Origin: Apium graveolens
Lineage: Eukaryota; Streptophyta; Magnoliopsida; Apiales; Apiaceae
NCBI RefSeq assembly: GCF_009905375.1
Contig: NC_133647.1
Span: forward strand, 52,262,506 to 52,326,505
Length of the DNA: 64,000 bases
Reading direction: 5' to 3'
Shown: in pieces, positions 48,443 to 59,400 of the stretch
Layout: each line of letters opens with the position of its first letter
Position numbering within the stretch: position 1 is the first letter of the stretch
The notes under the pieces: generated by a model
Seen by the model: the letters and a program-made list of their open reading frames with translations, nothing else
Told to the model about the DNA's origin: nothing
Databases searched by the model: none
Made by a program: the position numbers and the translations under genes

Positions 48443-51400
48443 TATAACGCCCCCAAATCAGGGGTCAGGGGGTTTGGTCGTCACTATGAAACCTCAATCA
48501 AAAATAATTTGTTAAATCAATAAATAAATGCCAGGGGAAGATATTGATCATCTATGACCCCAAACTAATCCAAGATCTTTAAGGTTACAGTTCTAGAAAC
48601 AAGAAATCCAAATTCCACCAATAATTTTTCACTTTCTTTTAAAACTCTTTTTAACAAAATTCAATTCAAAACTAAACCCACTAGTATAACTTCGAAATGA
48701 AGTATACTAGGCCCAAATAAAATACACAACTATAATATAATATAATATAAACAACTTTACACAATAAAACTTACACTAGTCCGCAAATCCTATACCAACC
48801 ACCTTCCAAAAGCTTCTTCTTTGCTACCTTGAATTACGCAGCTAAACAACGTAAGCTAATCCTCACTGGAGGTTAAATTTAAAAACAGGCAAGTATGAGC
48901 GGAAGAAATGCTCAGCAAGTTCATTATAGTAGATATCTGGTCATTTTGATATAAAACTGACATCTGCAATAGCGCAGAATATTTTAAAATCATAATTGCT
49001 GAAACAGAAAATTTATTAAAAATCGGATAATTATTTCTCACTGTATTCAAAACTCTTTTTGATACTTTCGAGCGAAATGCTTCAGCAATACTTTGAATCT
49101 TGACGAGAATAAAACTCGTAAAACAGTGTTTACAGAAATATCGTAAACCACAATAACATGAAACAATGATTATGGATTGAATCATAAACTTTACTCAAAA
49201 CCGAACTCTTGAAATTAATACTTATTTTGCTGTCATATCAAATTAGATATCAATACGAACTTTGATGCTCACAGCATTCCATACTGAAGTCAACATCAAT
49301 CATCTATACTAATACCACCTTTGATATTTAACAACAACGTAAGTATCAGCATAAATCAGAATCTAAATCAAAACTGCATTTCACCATTATACCAAAACAG
49401 AAACAGTTGATAAATCATTTATTCTATGAATATCAAAAATGATATGATAATTTAGATTAGGATCATCCTCCGACGGACGTACTATCACATGCTGATCAGC
49501 CCGTGTGATAGCACAAGGTCATGAATCGTAGAAACGTGACCCCAAAAACACGAGTACTCAAACAAAAGGAAATATACCTGCCTGTGGCAAAAATTGTGTC
49601 ATAATATTCCATATGGCACTTAGAAATAGCCCTCCGTTGGACCGTCCGTCCCGGTCACTTACGCAATTATGATCCAATCTTAAAACCTTTTATTGAAATG
49701 GGGTCATAATAATCGACACCCGAAATAATTTTATTCCCCCAATTCTTGGGTAGAAATATTCGCAACCAAATCACTTTTCTCAAAATCCAAAATATTTATA
49801 AATCCGATATAAGTAAAATCACTTGACTATTCTGAACATAGAATAGCAGATGAGTATTTGCATAAACAGAATTATTTAATTCAACGATATATAAAACATT
49901 TATCGATTCTAAACTGAGAATAGGGAAAATAATACTTGCATCAAAAGATTTAAAATAAATATCACTTGAACAATAAGTGATGATAGGGATACTTGCCTTT
50001 GGGTTTTAGCAGTTAGTCACACTCGCAATGACGCATCTATTCTGACATTCTGTCTTAAAATATCATCGTCTTTCTTTTCAACACTTTACCGATATGATGC
50101 TCCTGCGATTGCTAAAAGCCGGATATCCAATGACATTCTATCTCATTCTTTATCCAACACTCTGTCCTGATCACTCGAACGATCTGTATCTATAATTAAA
50201 AGATACAACTTTAATCGTCTAAACGATAATAACTCGATGAACTGCGCGTCAAAAGCTTATCGTCTACCCATACGATAGCCCACACATTAATATAACAGAC
50301 AAACACATGACTCTTGACTCATGTACACATGTATTTCACATAACATATAAACACATAATCATATAAGCCATGTATCATATAATTCATATCACATATGACT
50401 CGATTCATAAAAAGGTTCGACTCGATACTTTTAAAACGGAAATCGGGTCAAAATATGATTTATCGATCAAAAATTGACTCAGAATGATTCGTAAAACAAG
50501 AGACCTATCGAAGCAAAAGAATTTGGGTCTCGAAAGTAACTTTAATGAAAGGGGGATATTTTTCTTAGTCTGGAGGCGTTCGTTTCGTATTAAACGGACG
50601 AACGGTTTATTTATTATGAATTTTTGAACATTTTTCGGAATTAAAACGGGTCTCCGAATCATTTTATAACTAAATAATAGGGCTCGAACACCCGAAAATA
50701 ATTTTATAAGAATTATTGAGCCTGGAAAATAATTTAAAATAATATTTCAAAGCTCGAACTATTTTTTGAAATTTTTAAATCATAAGAAATAATTAACTCG
50801 AATTAAATAATCAATTAAAATTCATTAACTAAATAATTTGGATTTATTTTCGAATAATAATAAAAATAATAATCTTCAGAACTAAAAATAATATTTTCTT
50901 GAAAATCGGACAACACTTCCTCTATTTCTCGGACTGCCAGTTGATATCATATCGACACAACCAACAACAATCAACATAATAATTTATATTTACGCGTATA
51001 AACACTCTAGAAATGAATAATACGGCCACCTGAACCAAAACTCGGACCAAAAGTGACTTCTCCAACAATTTCTAAAAATTATGAAATAAATATATAAACA
51101 CTAACATGTTATAATATACACAAGTACGAAGACGGAATTTCGTAATCGTTACCCAAAATAAATTCTGATCAACCCGAAGAGAAAATCTGATGTCCGAAAA
51201 ATATCTTCAGAAAAATCCAAAATTAATGGTCATAGACATATACACGCTGAGATGCCATGTGGAGTAATTAACGGCTTCAAACTCCTTTTCTATGCCCCGA
51301 AAATAAATTAAAATCGAAAATATGCTCCGCAAATTTTTTTCTCAAAACCTCGCAATATATATACCTATGGGTAGGTATCGAAGCACTGATCGTTTATATA

Positions 51401-52666
51401 TATAACAATTGAAATTTGAACGGAGGGTTTATAAGATATGAATTTTTGAAGATTTAAAATTTAACTGTAACAGGAGAGAAGCGGAGAGAACAGAGAAAGG
51501 GAGAGAGACAGATCGGGGAAGTGTGCAAGGAATAGGGGTGGGTGATGCTATTTGTTTTCGTTTTATTTTGTTTTGTTTTTTTTTACTTCTCAGGACACGC
51601 ACAACACTAGCAGCAAGGCATGTGTCCTAGTATTGACACGTGTCCTTTTTCTATACTGCATACCGACTTTTAACTCGTAAATTAATCTTTAATGATATAA
51701 TTTGCGAGTAAAAATAAATTAAAAAATTATTAACATAATTCTAAAATTCCCAGAATAATTAAAAACTAGTAAAATATAATTTTTATCATTTTTAAAGCAT
51801 TTTTGACTTGCGCGCTATACTCGCATTTTACAATTAATGAACCGAGCTGCACTTGAAACAAATTCAGAAAATCGCGAAAATAGTCTTAAAATTTTATAAA
51901 TATCCCGAAGTTTATAAAAACATAAATTTCGAAAATTTAAAACAATTTTTGAAATGCAATTTATACCCGCTTTTAGTAATTAAACGATTCAACGCGCAGT
52001 TAAAATTAATCCCAAAAATTCCCAAAATAATTTTAAAATTCTCAGAATATTCCAAACTTAAATAAATTTGAGTTTCGTAATTTTTGAAGAATTTTGGAAT
52101 TAAATACGGATTTTACAAATAAATGAAATCAGAAAATCATACAGAGCTAAATAATTGATGAAATATTGATTTCTAAATTTTATAAAATCCTAAATATAAT
52201 TATTGTAATTATAAAGTCATAAAAATAATTTTAAAGAAAATTTAAATATTTATGAAATTAAATTTTCAATAAAATCACTTTTAAAGACAAAAACAAAACG
52301 ATACGACTCAGTAATTAATAATACAAATAATCCTCAATCACAACTGAGTTCCACACAATTAATATTACATACAACACATAGCTGACAGAATATCCACTCA
52401 ATCCATAATATTACAAAACGAACTCAATTTACCGATATCAATAAAATGATCGGTTTTGAAATAAACTTTTGAAAATAATACATTTAAGTAAATATTTTCT
52501 AAATTAACAAGGATAGATACAACACTTAACAATTAGCACATTACCATTTAATAACACCAACTCGTCAAACAAGAATAAAATATCCACCATTTTATTCCTT
52601 ATAAATCATAAAAGCACATATATATATATATATATTCAAATAATATTTATAATACGGGATATTACA
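48443..52666 (-). repeat. L3: 4.2-kb solo LTR, same family as L1
   Basis: Starts TATAACGCCCCC (TG changed to TA) and ends GGGATATTACA, with exact CTTTT duplications at 48438-48442 and 52667-52671. It is homologous to L1 along most of its length, with different indels (for example a block at 49450-49700 unlike L1). It has no coding, PBS or PPT. The internal part 51000-52650 is AT-rich and includes a TA microsatellite at 52618-52635. Unsupported frames: 48856-49185, 50405-50662, 51853-52065. Confidence 0.75.
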
Positions 52667-52876
52667 CTTTTGATTTAGGCCTAGTTTCTTCTCTTATAAA
52701 TACTCATGTAATTGTAAAATCATAACACAACAAATTGTGAGAGATCAATACAAAATTAGTGCGGCTTGTGGAGTAGGAATTTCCGAACCATATAAATCTT
52801 TGTCTTGTGTGATTATCGTTTATTTTCTTGTTCTTATTTATTCGATTTGGGTTTTGTTTTCGTTGTATACTCAACA
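52667..52876 (+). repeat. N 3' LTR, segment 2
   Basis: Contains the TATA box TATAAATA at 52695-52702 and ends CTCAACA, inverse of the LTR start. The combined LTR is about 314 bases, a normal size for Tork-like Copia. Confidence 0.82.
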
Positions 52877-52933
52877 AGTATCATATAAATTATATCTTAT
52901 AATACTAACCTTGTGTAGAAAAGTGTAATTGTT

Positions 52934-53822
52934 ATGTTCACAAACGTGAAAATTGAAGACGAGGACAACTGGTGGTACAATAGTTGTAACATTTTTCACG
53001 ATAAAGCTGAAAAGATTGAGAAGAACTTTAATTGTGTAGATTGTAAGCGTAATTTTCCATATTGCGAGAAAAGGTATATTCTGAGCAACTACTTTTAAGA
53101 TATTATAATTTATCTCTTGAAATTTATTAATTTATATTGCTGTATAACTTTACAGGTTCAGGGTCTTTATCTTAGCTGATGATAACACTTTTGCATGTAA
53201 TGTCATCCTCATGGACCGTGTTGTTAAACGGATTGTTCATACTACTACAATTAACCTATTGAATGAAACCAAGAAGGTAATTGTATGTAGATTAAATACT
53301 ATTATCTTTATTTAATTATATTAAATTTGTTTACCATGCTTTATATCTCAAAGGAGGATTCTAGAATGGTCATACCATCTATTCTGAGTGAATTAGTCGG
53401 TAAAGAAATAACAGTTAAGCTGGTTTTGTCTGAAGCAAACATCAATGGTGATGGTCGTGTTTTTTAGGCTACAAACCTGTATGACATGTCGTCTGTTGCA
53501 AAAGTTCTAGACTATTCGCCTGCTACCAAGAGTTCATCATTCATTCTATCTGATGTGACTCTGAAATCTGCAATAGTAACTGGGGTTTTATACATTTGTC
53601 CATTACATTTTGTTTGACATGTTCATACACATTTTGATGTATTTTGGCAGAACTTAGAGGTCATTCAGCTGTTTGATACTCCGAATTCAAGCAACTTTGT
53701 AGCTAAAAAGATTAAGAAGGTGAGATAAATATATGCTTGACGATTTATAGTTGAACTTGGAACCTCTATATGTAATAATATGACATGTGTATGGGTCTGA
53801 TTTGTGTGTTGCAGGAACCATG
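52934..53822 (+). pseudogene. RPA1-like single-strand DNA-binding protein, C-terminal exons
   Basis: Five exons join in frame with GT-AG introns: 52934-53073, 53156-53276, 53354-53575, 53651-53719 and 53814-53822 (GAA CCA TGA). Exon 1 encodes NWWYNSCNIFHDKAEKIEKN and a zinc-ribbon-like pair FNCVDCKRNFPYCEKR. Exon 2 encodes VFILADDNTFACNVILMDRV and exon 3 LVGKEITVKLVLSEANINGD and TNLYDMSSVAKVL. This matches the C-terminal OB-fold with CxxC zinc motif of plant RPA 70-kDa-like proteins, which bind single-stranded DNA. One TAG at 53465-53467 breaks exon 3. The 5' exons are missing because N inserted just upstream. AATAAA lies at 53887. RPA-like genes are common Helitron cargo; an ordinary gene copy is the alternative. 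Confidence 0.75.
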
Positions 53823-54339
53823 AAAGCTGATGTTGGTATCATACTTGGAAGCTTTGTCTTTGAAAAGCTCTACTTTCTTTCTTTTCAATAAATCAAGAAC
53901 TGAAAACTATTTATTTTCCTGCAAGAGAGTGGTCTTTGCATATGTTTATGTAGTTGATTTGATTTGATTTCACTTTTATGGTAATCGGTGTTTGATATCT
54001 TTTTACACAAAAAATTAATAAACTGTTTTTCAGACATCATTTGATAATTAAATTTATCACATTCCTTTAATCGTGTAGTTCATATTATATCTTTTGTTTT
54101 TATATGATAGCACTAATTTTTAATATCAATTATACACCTAAAGTAAATTATCCCTCATCATAGCTAAATATGCATAATCATTTCTATTTTGCATTGTCAA
54201 AATTATTTAGAGACCGAATAATGAAATTGACATAAAAGTTTAGTACCTTTGGATACTCAAAATGATATTAAGTTATACACCTTTGTCTCGATAATCATTA
54301 TTAATAATAATAATGTTTGTAAAATATAATGGAAAATAG
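53823..54339. other. 3' flank of RPA-like gene
   Basis: AT-rich. Apart from the AATAAA at 53887-53892 I see no feature. The frame at 54273-54545 (-) is not convincing. Confidence 0.4.
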
Positions 54340-54368
54340 CTTGTGTAGCGCGAGTATTGGTCCCTAGT
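54340..54368 (+). mobile_element. candidate Helitron 3' terminus
   Basis: A short hairpin, CTTGTG, loop TAG, CGCGAG (two G-T pairs), is followed after nine bases by CTAG and a T (54364-54368). This is the standard layout of Helitron 3' ends: hairpin near the end, CTRR, insertion before T. It lies 520 bases after the RPA-like gene, in the right place and orientation. The 5' TC end is not in the window. Confidence 0.5.
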
Positions 54369-54644
54369 TATTACAAGTACATACATGTACGTAGAAAATT
54401 TTGGCCGGCTTGGAAAGAGACGTGATGGTTTCCAACTTTGTAATGTTAATAGTATAGCCTTTGTTTCTCCATAATTATTGTTATAGCCAAAATTTGGTAT
54501 GCGATTATCTTGATTATTTAACTTTACTCTGTTAAAAGAAAGCAAGAAAGCGTTGGTTTTGCCTTTGTTAAGACTTAAGACGAAGCCTTGTTTTTCCCGA
54601 ATGATTGAGAACTACTGCGGAACTAGTTGGGTGAGTTTAGATAG
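54369..54644. other. unassigned host sequence
   Basis: I see nothing I can name between the Helitron-like end and the MITE fragment. Confidence 0.4.
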
Positions 54645-54772
54645 TACTCCCTGTGTCACCATATAAATGTCACTTTAGAAAAAAAAATTGTCTTAAATTA
54701 TTAGTTCATCTCTTGTTTCAATACAAATTTAAAACTTAGTTCAATTCTCATTTTTCAATGCATAAATAAGGG
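54645..54772 (+). mobile_element. Stowaway/Mariner-like MITE, truncated by T2
   Basis: Starts TACTCCCTGTGTCACCATAT, then AAATGTCACTTT, resembling the CTCCCTCCGTCCC... terminal repeat of plant Stowaway MITEs with its TA target. Only 128 bases are visible before T2 begins at 54773. The other terminal repeat should lie past the T2 3' LTR. Confidence 0.5.
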
Positions 54773-55203
54773 TGTTGGTTATAGGCCCAATGAGACCCAT
54801 TAAACGAAGGCCCATTAAGCGGTTATGCTACTGGCCGAAGGACCTTCAGGCCCGCGTAACGAAAGCCCACGGAAGCTCAGGCCGAGGCCCACTACTCGAG
54901 GACCGTTGGACAAGGGACATAACGCCCCCTTTTCCCTCCCGCCTTGATGATTGGTAACGGATCAACATTCATTGCAGAATTGGGTATAAAAACCCTTGTG
55001 AAGTAAGACAAAATATACACACATTCTCAACACTCTACTTCTCTGGTATTACTACCCTAATTTTACAGCCAGATTCTGATTCTCACACCGGAGGTGAATC
55101 GGGGGCCCAAACCCTCACATTCTCTTCACTTTCAGGTACGGCCGAAGCCATCTTCAATCCAGCCGAAGCCTGTTCACACGACCGAAAGGATCTGGGCGTA
55201 ACA
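54773..55203 (+). repeat. T2 5' LTR (431 bases)
   Basis: TGTTGGTTATAGG...GGGCGTAACA. The TATA box TATAAAAA is at 54985-54992. The partner copy is outside the window, so limits rest on the TG..CA ends and on the adjacent PBS. Confidence 0.8.
54985..54992 (+). promoter_or_regulatory. T2 LTR TATA box
   Basis: GGGTATAAAAACCC about 212 bases into the LTR, with a pyrimidine-rich start region following. Confidence 0.55.
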
Positions 55204-55221
55204 TTTATCGCCGTCTGTGGG
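55204..55221 (+). other. T2 primer binding site region
   Basis: TTTATCGCCGTCTGTGGG lies at the same position as TTTGGCGTCGTCTGTGGG in T1. TG in the T1 form is AT here, so pairing with a tRNA 3' CCA end would be poor. Confidence 0.5.
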
Positions 55222-55250
55222 AAGTACGAGAGTTACAAGTTGGGAAGACT

Positions 55251-56463
55251 ATGACAGAAATTTATGAGCATTCACCGCCACCTGGTTTCACCGACAAGGG
55301 ACAACCATCCTCCCTAGTTGACGAGGACGGGGTTCTCACGCTAACCTCTGAAGAAGAGGCCTTACTCCTAAAGATCCGGGCGAAAAAAGGCAGCGGAGAA
55401 GGGTAAGACCAAAGTGGATCAGATTGACAAAGAAGCGGAAGCGCGAGCCAAGAAAAGAGAAGCCGATGCGCTCCGGCTGAAAGCCCTGCAACTGCAAAGG
55501 GAGGAAATTGAACTGCAAGAACGAGCCTTGAGGGAAGCGATGCGGGCCGAAGAGGCCGGCGGAGCACATAAGGATAGAAGGGAACGTAGGGCGTATGACG
55601 AAGAAGATGAGTCTGACTCTGATTCGCATCCCCGAAGGAAGAGGGCAAAGCAACCCTATTCTTCCGATTCAGACGAGGAGCCCGATGGATCCCGCCTCAG
55701 GCTCAATCGCTTAGAGAAGGCCCTGTTCGGAGATAGGAGGCCCGATCGAGAACCTGTCATAACGCAAGAGATTGAACTGTACCGACCCCCTCCGGGCGAA
55801 GAGAGACAATTCCCCAAGATGAGTGAGTTCAACGGGAAAGGGGACCCCGAGGACCACTGTGAAAAGTACGAACTCCTGATGGTTGGGATGGGCCACAACG
55901 ATATCATGCTGTGCAAAATGTTCAAGACTTATCTCAAAGGGTCTGACTCGATGTGGTATAAATCCCTGAAGCCTCGGTCCATCGGGTCTTACGAGCAGTT
56001 AAAGAGGAAATTTTTAAAGTACTACTCGCACCTATGCCGAAAGGCGAAGGATAACGAAGCCTTGGTCCATTGTCGGCAGAGGGCGAATGAAGAGCTGGGG
56101 GATTATCTCGCTAGGTTCAAGGAAGAAGTGGGGATGGTCACCAATCTGGATAAAATCAAAGCAATGGGCTTCCGAACGGCGGGGCTAGACCCCTATAAAG
56201 GTAAAAAGCTTCGCTCATCTCTTTACGATTTTCCCCCAAAATCCCTAAATGATATATATGTAAGAGGCGAGAATATTCGCCGAAAGATGGAAAGTATTGG
56301 AGGATATAAAGACTCAAGAAGGGACGACCGATCAAAGCGAGCCGATCGATATAAGGGCTCAAGATCAGGATCCGACCGGAGGGATAGCAGAAAGGAAGGA
56401 AGGAAACAGATCATGGGGCTGAACGACGTCGAGATAGAGATTCGGCCGTGTTCACTCCCTTGA
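55251..56463 (+). pseudogene. gag: T2 gag
   Basis: ATG 55251 opens MTEIYEHSPPPGFTDKG, which stops at 55404 after a one-base slip near the A6 run at 55382. From there frame 1 continues: KVDQIDKEAEARAKKREADA (charged coiled coil), acidic EEDESDSDSHPRRKRAKQPY, then the retrotransposon gag domain around 55810-56170 (FKTYLKGSDSMWYKSLKPRS, NEELGDYLARFKEEV). A basic stretch (SRRDDRSKRADRYKGSRSGS) precedes the stop at 56461. Gag continues in the other frame from about 56448 with FTPLNAPISKILHEIK and the knuckle, so a second one-base indel lies near 56440. Confidence 0.85.
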
Positions 56464-59400
56464 ATGCGCCGATCTCCAAGATTCTCCATGAGATAAAGGG
56501 CAAACCAGGATTCGTTCGCCCCGCCAAGATGAAAGTCCCGAACCACAAGAAAAATCTCGATAAGTATTGTGACTATCACAGGGACAAGGGGCATAATACT
56601 GATGAATGCTATCACATCAAGAAGCTCATTGAGCGCATGATCAAAGACGGAGAGCTTAATCAGTTCGTCCGAGATCTGAGAGATAGATTGGGGCCGAAGG
56701 AGAACCCGGGGGAGGAAGCAGAGGCCGATGAGCCAGAGCGAAGGGACAGGATACGGGGCGAAGTGAAAACTATATCCGGGGGAAGCATCCTGGATAAGGA
56801 TAGCAAGACAGCAAAGAAGAAGTATGTCCGACAGGTGTATAATCTGTATCAGTTCGGACAGGCAAAGCCCCACATGCCCATGACCTTCAGCAATGAAGAC
56901 TATGAGGATGTCATTCGCCCGCACGAAGACCCTCTGATCATCAATCCTATCATCGAGCAGAACAAGATATGGAAAGTGATGGTGGATACCGGCAGCTCAG
57001 CCAATATATTATTCCACAAAATATACTGTAAGATGAACTTGGCGGGAGAGCAACTAGAGCCCTGTAACGAGGCTCCCCTCTATGCCATCGGAGGACATCC
57101 TATTCAGTTTGAAGGAACGATTACTCTTCCGGTCCTCCTGAGCAAGTTGCCATATACCGCCGAGAAGCTGGTAAAGTTCTATGTGGTTCAGATTGAAAGC
57201 CCATACAATGTGATATTTGGCAGGCCCTTCTTATCAACTTTCGAAGCAGTGAAATCTATACCTCACCTCAAACTCAAGTTTCCAACTGAAAAAGGGGTAG
57301 GAGAAATGAGGGGCGATCAGAAAACCGCCCGAATCATAATGCTCGAAGACCTTCAGAAGGATCAGGAATATGAAGGACCGGATGGAACCGGAAAGAGGAA
57401 GCGGGTAGAATCCGAACCCAGCGGAAGTCGGGAAACATTGAACATTGAGTTGGAGAAATTTGGGGCCGATCTCTCGAACCCAGAGACCGAAGAAGTGGAG
57501 TTGTACGCGGGCCATTCGGGAAAGATGGTCCGGATAGGCAAAAACATGGGGTCGGATCTGAAGGCGAAGGTAATAGCTGTCATTCGGCAATACCATGATG
57601 TGTTCGCCTGGGGGCCCGAAGATATGCCTGGATTGGATCCCAAGACGGCAATGCACTGCTTGAATGTGCAGCCTGAGGCCAAGCCGGTAAAGCAAAAGAA
57701 GAGGACATTTGTAGTCGAACGACAGAAGGTAATAGAGGCCGAAGTGGAAAAACTTTTAGAGGCCAAATTTATCGAGGAGATCGAGTATCCTGACTGGCTA
57801 GCCAATGTGGTGGTCGTGAAGAAGTCGAATGGGAAATGGAGGATGTGCGTGGATTACACTAACCTCAACAAAGCATGTCCGAAGGATCACTACCCATTGC
57901 CTAACATCGACCAACTAATAGACGCAACGGCAGGATATGAGGTACTTAGTTTTTTGGACGCTTTTTCTGGTTATCATCAAATTGCTATGAATGATAGGGA
58001 TGTGCCCAAGACAGCGTTCATAACTCCGAAGGGGACTTATGCTTATATTAAAATGCCCTTTGGACTGAAGAACGCTAGAGCCATATTCCAGCGAATGGTG
58101 AACAAAGTCTTTAAAGAGCCTATCGGGAGGAACATGGAAGTATACGTGGATGATATGATAGTGAAGTCACTGTTCCGAGATCATGCCGAAGACTTAAAGG
58201 AATGCTTCGAAACTCTCCGAAAGAACAACATGAGGATCAATCCAAACAAATGTACCTTCGGAGTCTCTAGTGAAAAGTTTCTCGGGTACATGGTCAGCGC
58301 CCGGGGAATAGAGGCGAACCCGGAGAAGATCGAAGCGGTTATCAATATGGAACCTCCCAAATGCATTAGAGATATACAGAAATTGACGGGCCGGCTCGCC
58401 GCCCTTCGGCGTTTCATTTCCCGGTCAGCCGAGAAAGCACTTCCCTTCTTCGTCGTGCTCAAAGAGTCAAAGAATTTTAAGTGGGGGCCCGAATGCCAAA
58501 AGGCGTTCGAAGAAGTAAAAGAATATTTAACAAAGGCACCACTCTTGATGAGGCCCGATCCGAAGGAAACTCTTCAGCTTTATCTAGCTGTGTCCGATAG
58601 AACTCTGGGGGCCGTCCTCGTGAAAAATTATGAAGGTAATCAACATCCTGTGTTTTACGTGTCCCATGTCCTTAAGGACGCAGAGACAAGGTACCCCAAC
58701 GCCGAAAAATTCGCATATGGGTTGGTTATGGCCTCCCAAAAATTGCGACATTATTTCCAAGGACGGACGGTCCAAGTTGTCACCAGCCAACCTTTGAAGA
58801 AAATTTTGACTAGGCCCGAAGCCTCTGGGAGAGTCGTAGCATGGTCCATCGAACTCGGGGAATTTGATCTCGAATACGTTCCCCGAACGGCAATTAAGGC
58901 TCAGGCTTTGGCCGACTTCATGGTTGAGTGCACATTCTCGGGTCCGAAGGATCTTTCGCCTGATGAACAACTAATCCAAATCCCAGGAAAATGGAAGCTC
59001 TTTGTAGATGGATCGGTAGCCGGAAAAAAGTATGGGGCCGGCTTAATCCTATCCAGCCCCGAAGGATTTGAAATATGCGAAGCCATAAGGTTCGATTTCT
59101 CCTTGAGAAATAATGAGGCCGAATATGAGGCCCTCCTCGCAGGAATGAAGCTTGCCCGAAGCCTCGAGGCGAAGCACCTAAGGGCCTTCAGCGACTCCAT
59201 GTTGGTTTTGAAACACTTCACGGGGGAGTATGAACAAAGGGATCCCCGAACGAAGGCCTATGCTGCCAAGGTACGTGATGCTTCTTTATCATTTGAAACC
59301 TTTGAACTAAGTCAAATTGGCAGAGAGAACAATTCTAGGGCAGATGCCCTTTCCAGGCTAGCTTCGGCCGAGACACAGAACTTAACTAGTTCTATTTACC

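Larger units (their letters stand above)
44666..52876 (+). mobile_element. N: Tork/Tnt1-like Copia, 5' part beyond window
   Basis: The visible part starts within gag at the T1 junction and continues through protease, integrase, RT and RNase H to the PPT (48321-48333) and 3' LTR (48334-52876, interrupted by L3). Domain order (integrase before RT) marks Copia. The LTR ends TGTTGGG...CTCAACA are inverted repeats. The base after the LTR begins the RPA locus (AGTAT). The 5' LTR and N-terminal gag must lie left of the window, beyond T1. Confidence 0.85.

Noticed and set aside
54273..54545. 90-codon frame on the - strand
   Set aside because: Composition follows AT-rich DNA, and it overlaps the candidate Helitron terminus; no recognisable motif.
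55262..55653. two long - strand frames opposite T2 gag
   Set aside because: Shadows of the charged gag coiled coil; the real antisense gene is further downstream.
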